Of a DNA stretch of 5,858 bases, positions 5,145 through 5,858 are shown piece after piece. This DNA is from Chloroflexota bacterium. GTDB taxonomy: Bacteria; Chloroflexota; Ktedonobacteria; Ktedonobacterales; Ktedonobacteraceae. How positions within the stretch are numbered: the first letter of the stretch is position 1; the number at the start of each line of letters is the position of its first letter. The notes below the pieces were generated by a model. It searched no databases, was not told the origin of the DNA, and was given only the letters and a program-made list of their open reading frames with translations. The stretch is taken from assembly GCA_021828635.1 (NCBI GenBank), contig JAJZEJ010000327.1, positions 1-5,858 on the forward strand. The letters run 5' to 3'. A program made the translations under genes and the position numbers.

Positions 5145-5858
5145 TCATGCCGGACGAATCCGCGCCTGCTTCCACTTTTCGCGTTGCTGGTCACGTACTT
5201 GCTCAGAGGCAGGGGTGTACTGCGCGAGAAAGTTGTCACGGAAGGTTGGATAGCTGCCATCAAGAATTGATTGGCGCAGTTGCGCGGCCAGACGCAGCAT
5301 AAAATGGATATTGTGAATACTACCCAGACGCAAGTACAGGTACTCGTTGGCCTGAATGAGATGACGCAGATAGCCCGCGCTGTAATTGCGACAGGTGTAA
5401 CAGGCGCAACCCTCTTCAATGGGTGCTTTGACAGTGCGGTAGCGTGCGCTCTTAATATTGATGCGTCCTAAGCGAGTGAAGAGGCCGCCATGCCGGGCCA
5501 CGCGCGTTGGTAGTACGCAATCGAACATATCCATGCCCAGGCCAACACCCTGCACGAGGTCTTCTGGCGAACCCACACCGAGCAGGTGGCGCGGCTTGTT
5601 GCGTGGCAGTTCAGGTGTCACCTGACCGAGCATCTCCCACATCATGACCTTTGGTTCGCCCACCGAGAGACCACCAATAGAGAGGCCAGGGAAAGGCATG
5701 TTGCCGATGACACGCGCACTCTCGCGGCGCAAGGCTGGCTCGAACGCGCCCTGGACAATGCCGAAGAGCGTCTGCTCCGGGCGATAGCGTTCTTTAGCAA
5801 GTAGAGCGCGTTCCTCCCAGCGATGCGTGCGCTCCATCGCCTCGCGTGCTGTTGCGGG
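5145..5858 (-). CDS. tgt: Queuine tRNA-ribosyltransferase (tRNA-guanine transglycosylase), C-terminal part, runs off the right edge
   Basis: Exchanges guanine 34 of GUN anticodons (Asp, Asn, His, Tyr tRNAs) for preQ1 in the bacterial queuosine pathway. The visible 237 residues are the C-terminal two thirds of a protein of about 370-400. The frame stays open to the right edge (AREAMERTHRWEER), so the Met at 5837 is internal. Fragment numbering: FGIVQGAF (32-39), GLSIGGLSVGEP (58-69), HLLGVGSPEDLVQGV (91-105) and GMDMFDCVLPTR (108-119) with the nucleophilic Asp113. The zinc site Cys151-X-Cys153-X2-Cys156 with His182 (SIHNIHF) keeps the standard 26-residue spacing. All expected residues in view are present, so it should be active. 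The preQ1-binding N-terminal part lies outside the window. lipM follows closely in the same operon. Confidence 0.97.
   Translation of the reverse strand, partial: PATAREAMERTHRWEERALLAKERYRPEQTLFGIVQGAFEPALRRESARVIGNMPFPGLSIGGLSVGEPKVMMWEMLGQVTPELPRNKPRHLLGVGSPEDLVQGVGLGMDMFDCVLPTRVARHGGLFTRLGRINIKSARYRTVKAPIEEGCACYTCRNYSAGYLRHLIQANEYLYLRLGSIHNIHFMLRLAAQLRQSILDGSYPTFRDNFLAQYTPASEQVRDQQREKWKQARIRPA

Noticed and set aside
5132..5419. N-terminal extension of lipM by 97 codons into tgt
   Set aside because: It overlaps the conserved zinc-site region of tgt in another frame and has no similarity to the octanoyltransferase family; the SD at 5133-5138 marks the true start.
5145..5837. A complete 230-residue tgt starting at the Met at 5837
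   Set aside because: The frame stays open to the window edge and AREAMERTHRW matches an internal segment of the family, so the Met is internal and the gene is cut by the window.

Overview
The window is a densely packed stretch of bacterial chromosome in which every gene I can support lies on the minus strand. In transcription order (right to left) they are: the C-terminal part of tgt (tRNA-guanine transglycosylase), a lipM-type octanoyltransferase, a GlcG/HbpS-like protein, a two-helix membrane protein of unknown function, a type I-beta DAHP synthase (aroF), an ANTAR response regulator, and the first 122 codons of ricT (PSP1 domain). I see no mobile element, CRISPR array, tRNA or rRNA. The organism is not certain. 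A RicT/YaaT homologue, a LipM-type octanoyltransferase with an active-site Cys, a PdtaR-like ANTAR regulator, strong Shine-Dalgarno sites and balanced base composition suggest a Gram-positive-like or Chloroflexota lineage; Ktedonobacteria is my best guess.

Right part (about 4292-5858): tgt and lipM form one operon with 13-16 bases between them. Middle part (about 2614-4258): a probable promoter precedes the GlcG-like gene. Its stop codon overlaps the ribosome binding site of the membrane-protein gene, so these two are almost certainly co-transcribed. Both carry long low-complexity, probably disordered segments.

The most interesting part is 2297-2600, between the membrane-protein gene and aroF. 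It holds a consensus promoter (TTGACA, 18 bases, TATAAT), then a leader of about 265 bases. The leader encodes a 28-residue peptide containing the run Phe-Tyr-Tyr-Trp-Phe and a second Trp, followed by nested inverted repeats and a textbook intrinsic terminator about 40 bases before the aroF start. DAHP synthase makes the first committed intermediate of all three aromatic amino acids, so this looks like a ribosome-mediated attenuator that reads Phe, Tyr and Trp charging together. An antiterminator is only weakly visible.

Left part (1-1219): the ANTAR regulator has its own likely promoter and a leader of about 90 bases with a 17-bp tandem repeat that folds into a hairpin. ricT follows 63 bases after its stop and may be co-transcribed. 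Both are RNA-level regulators in the families known.
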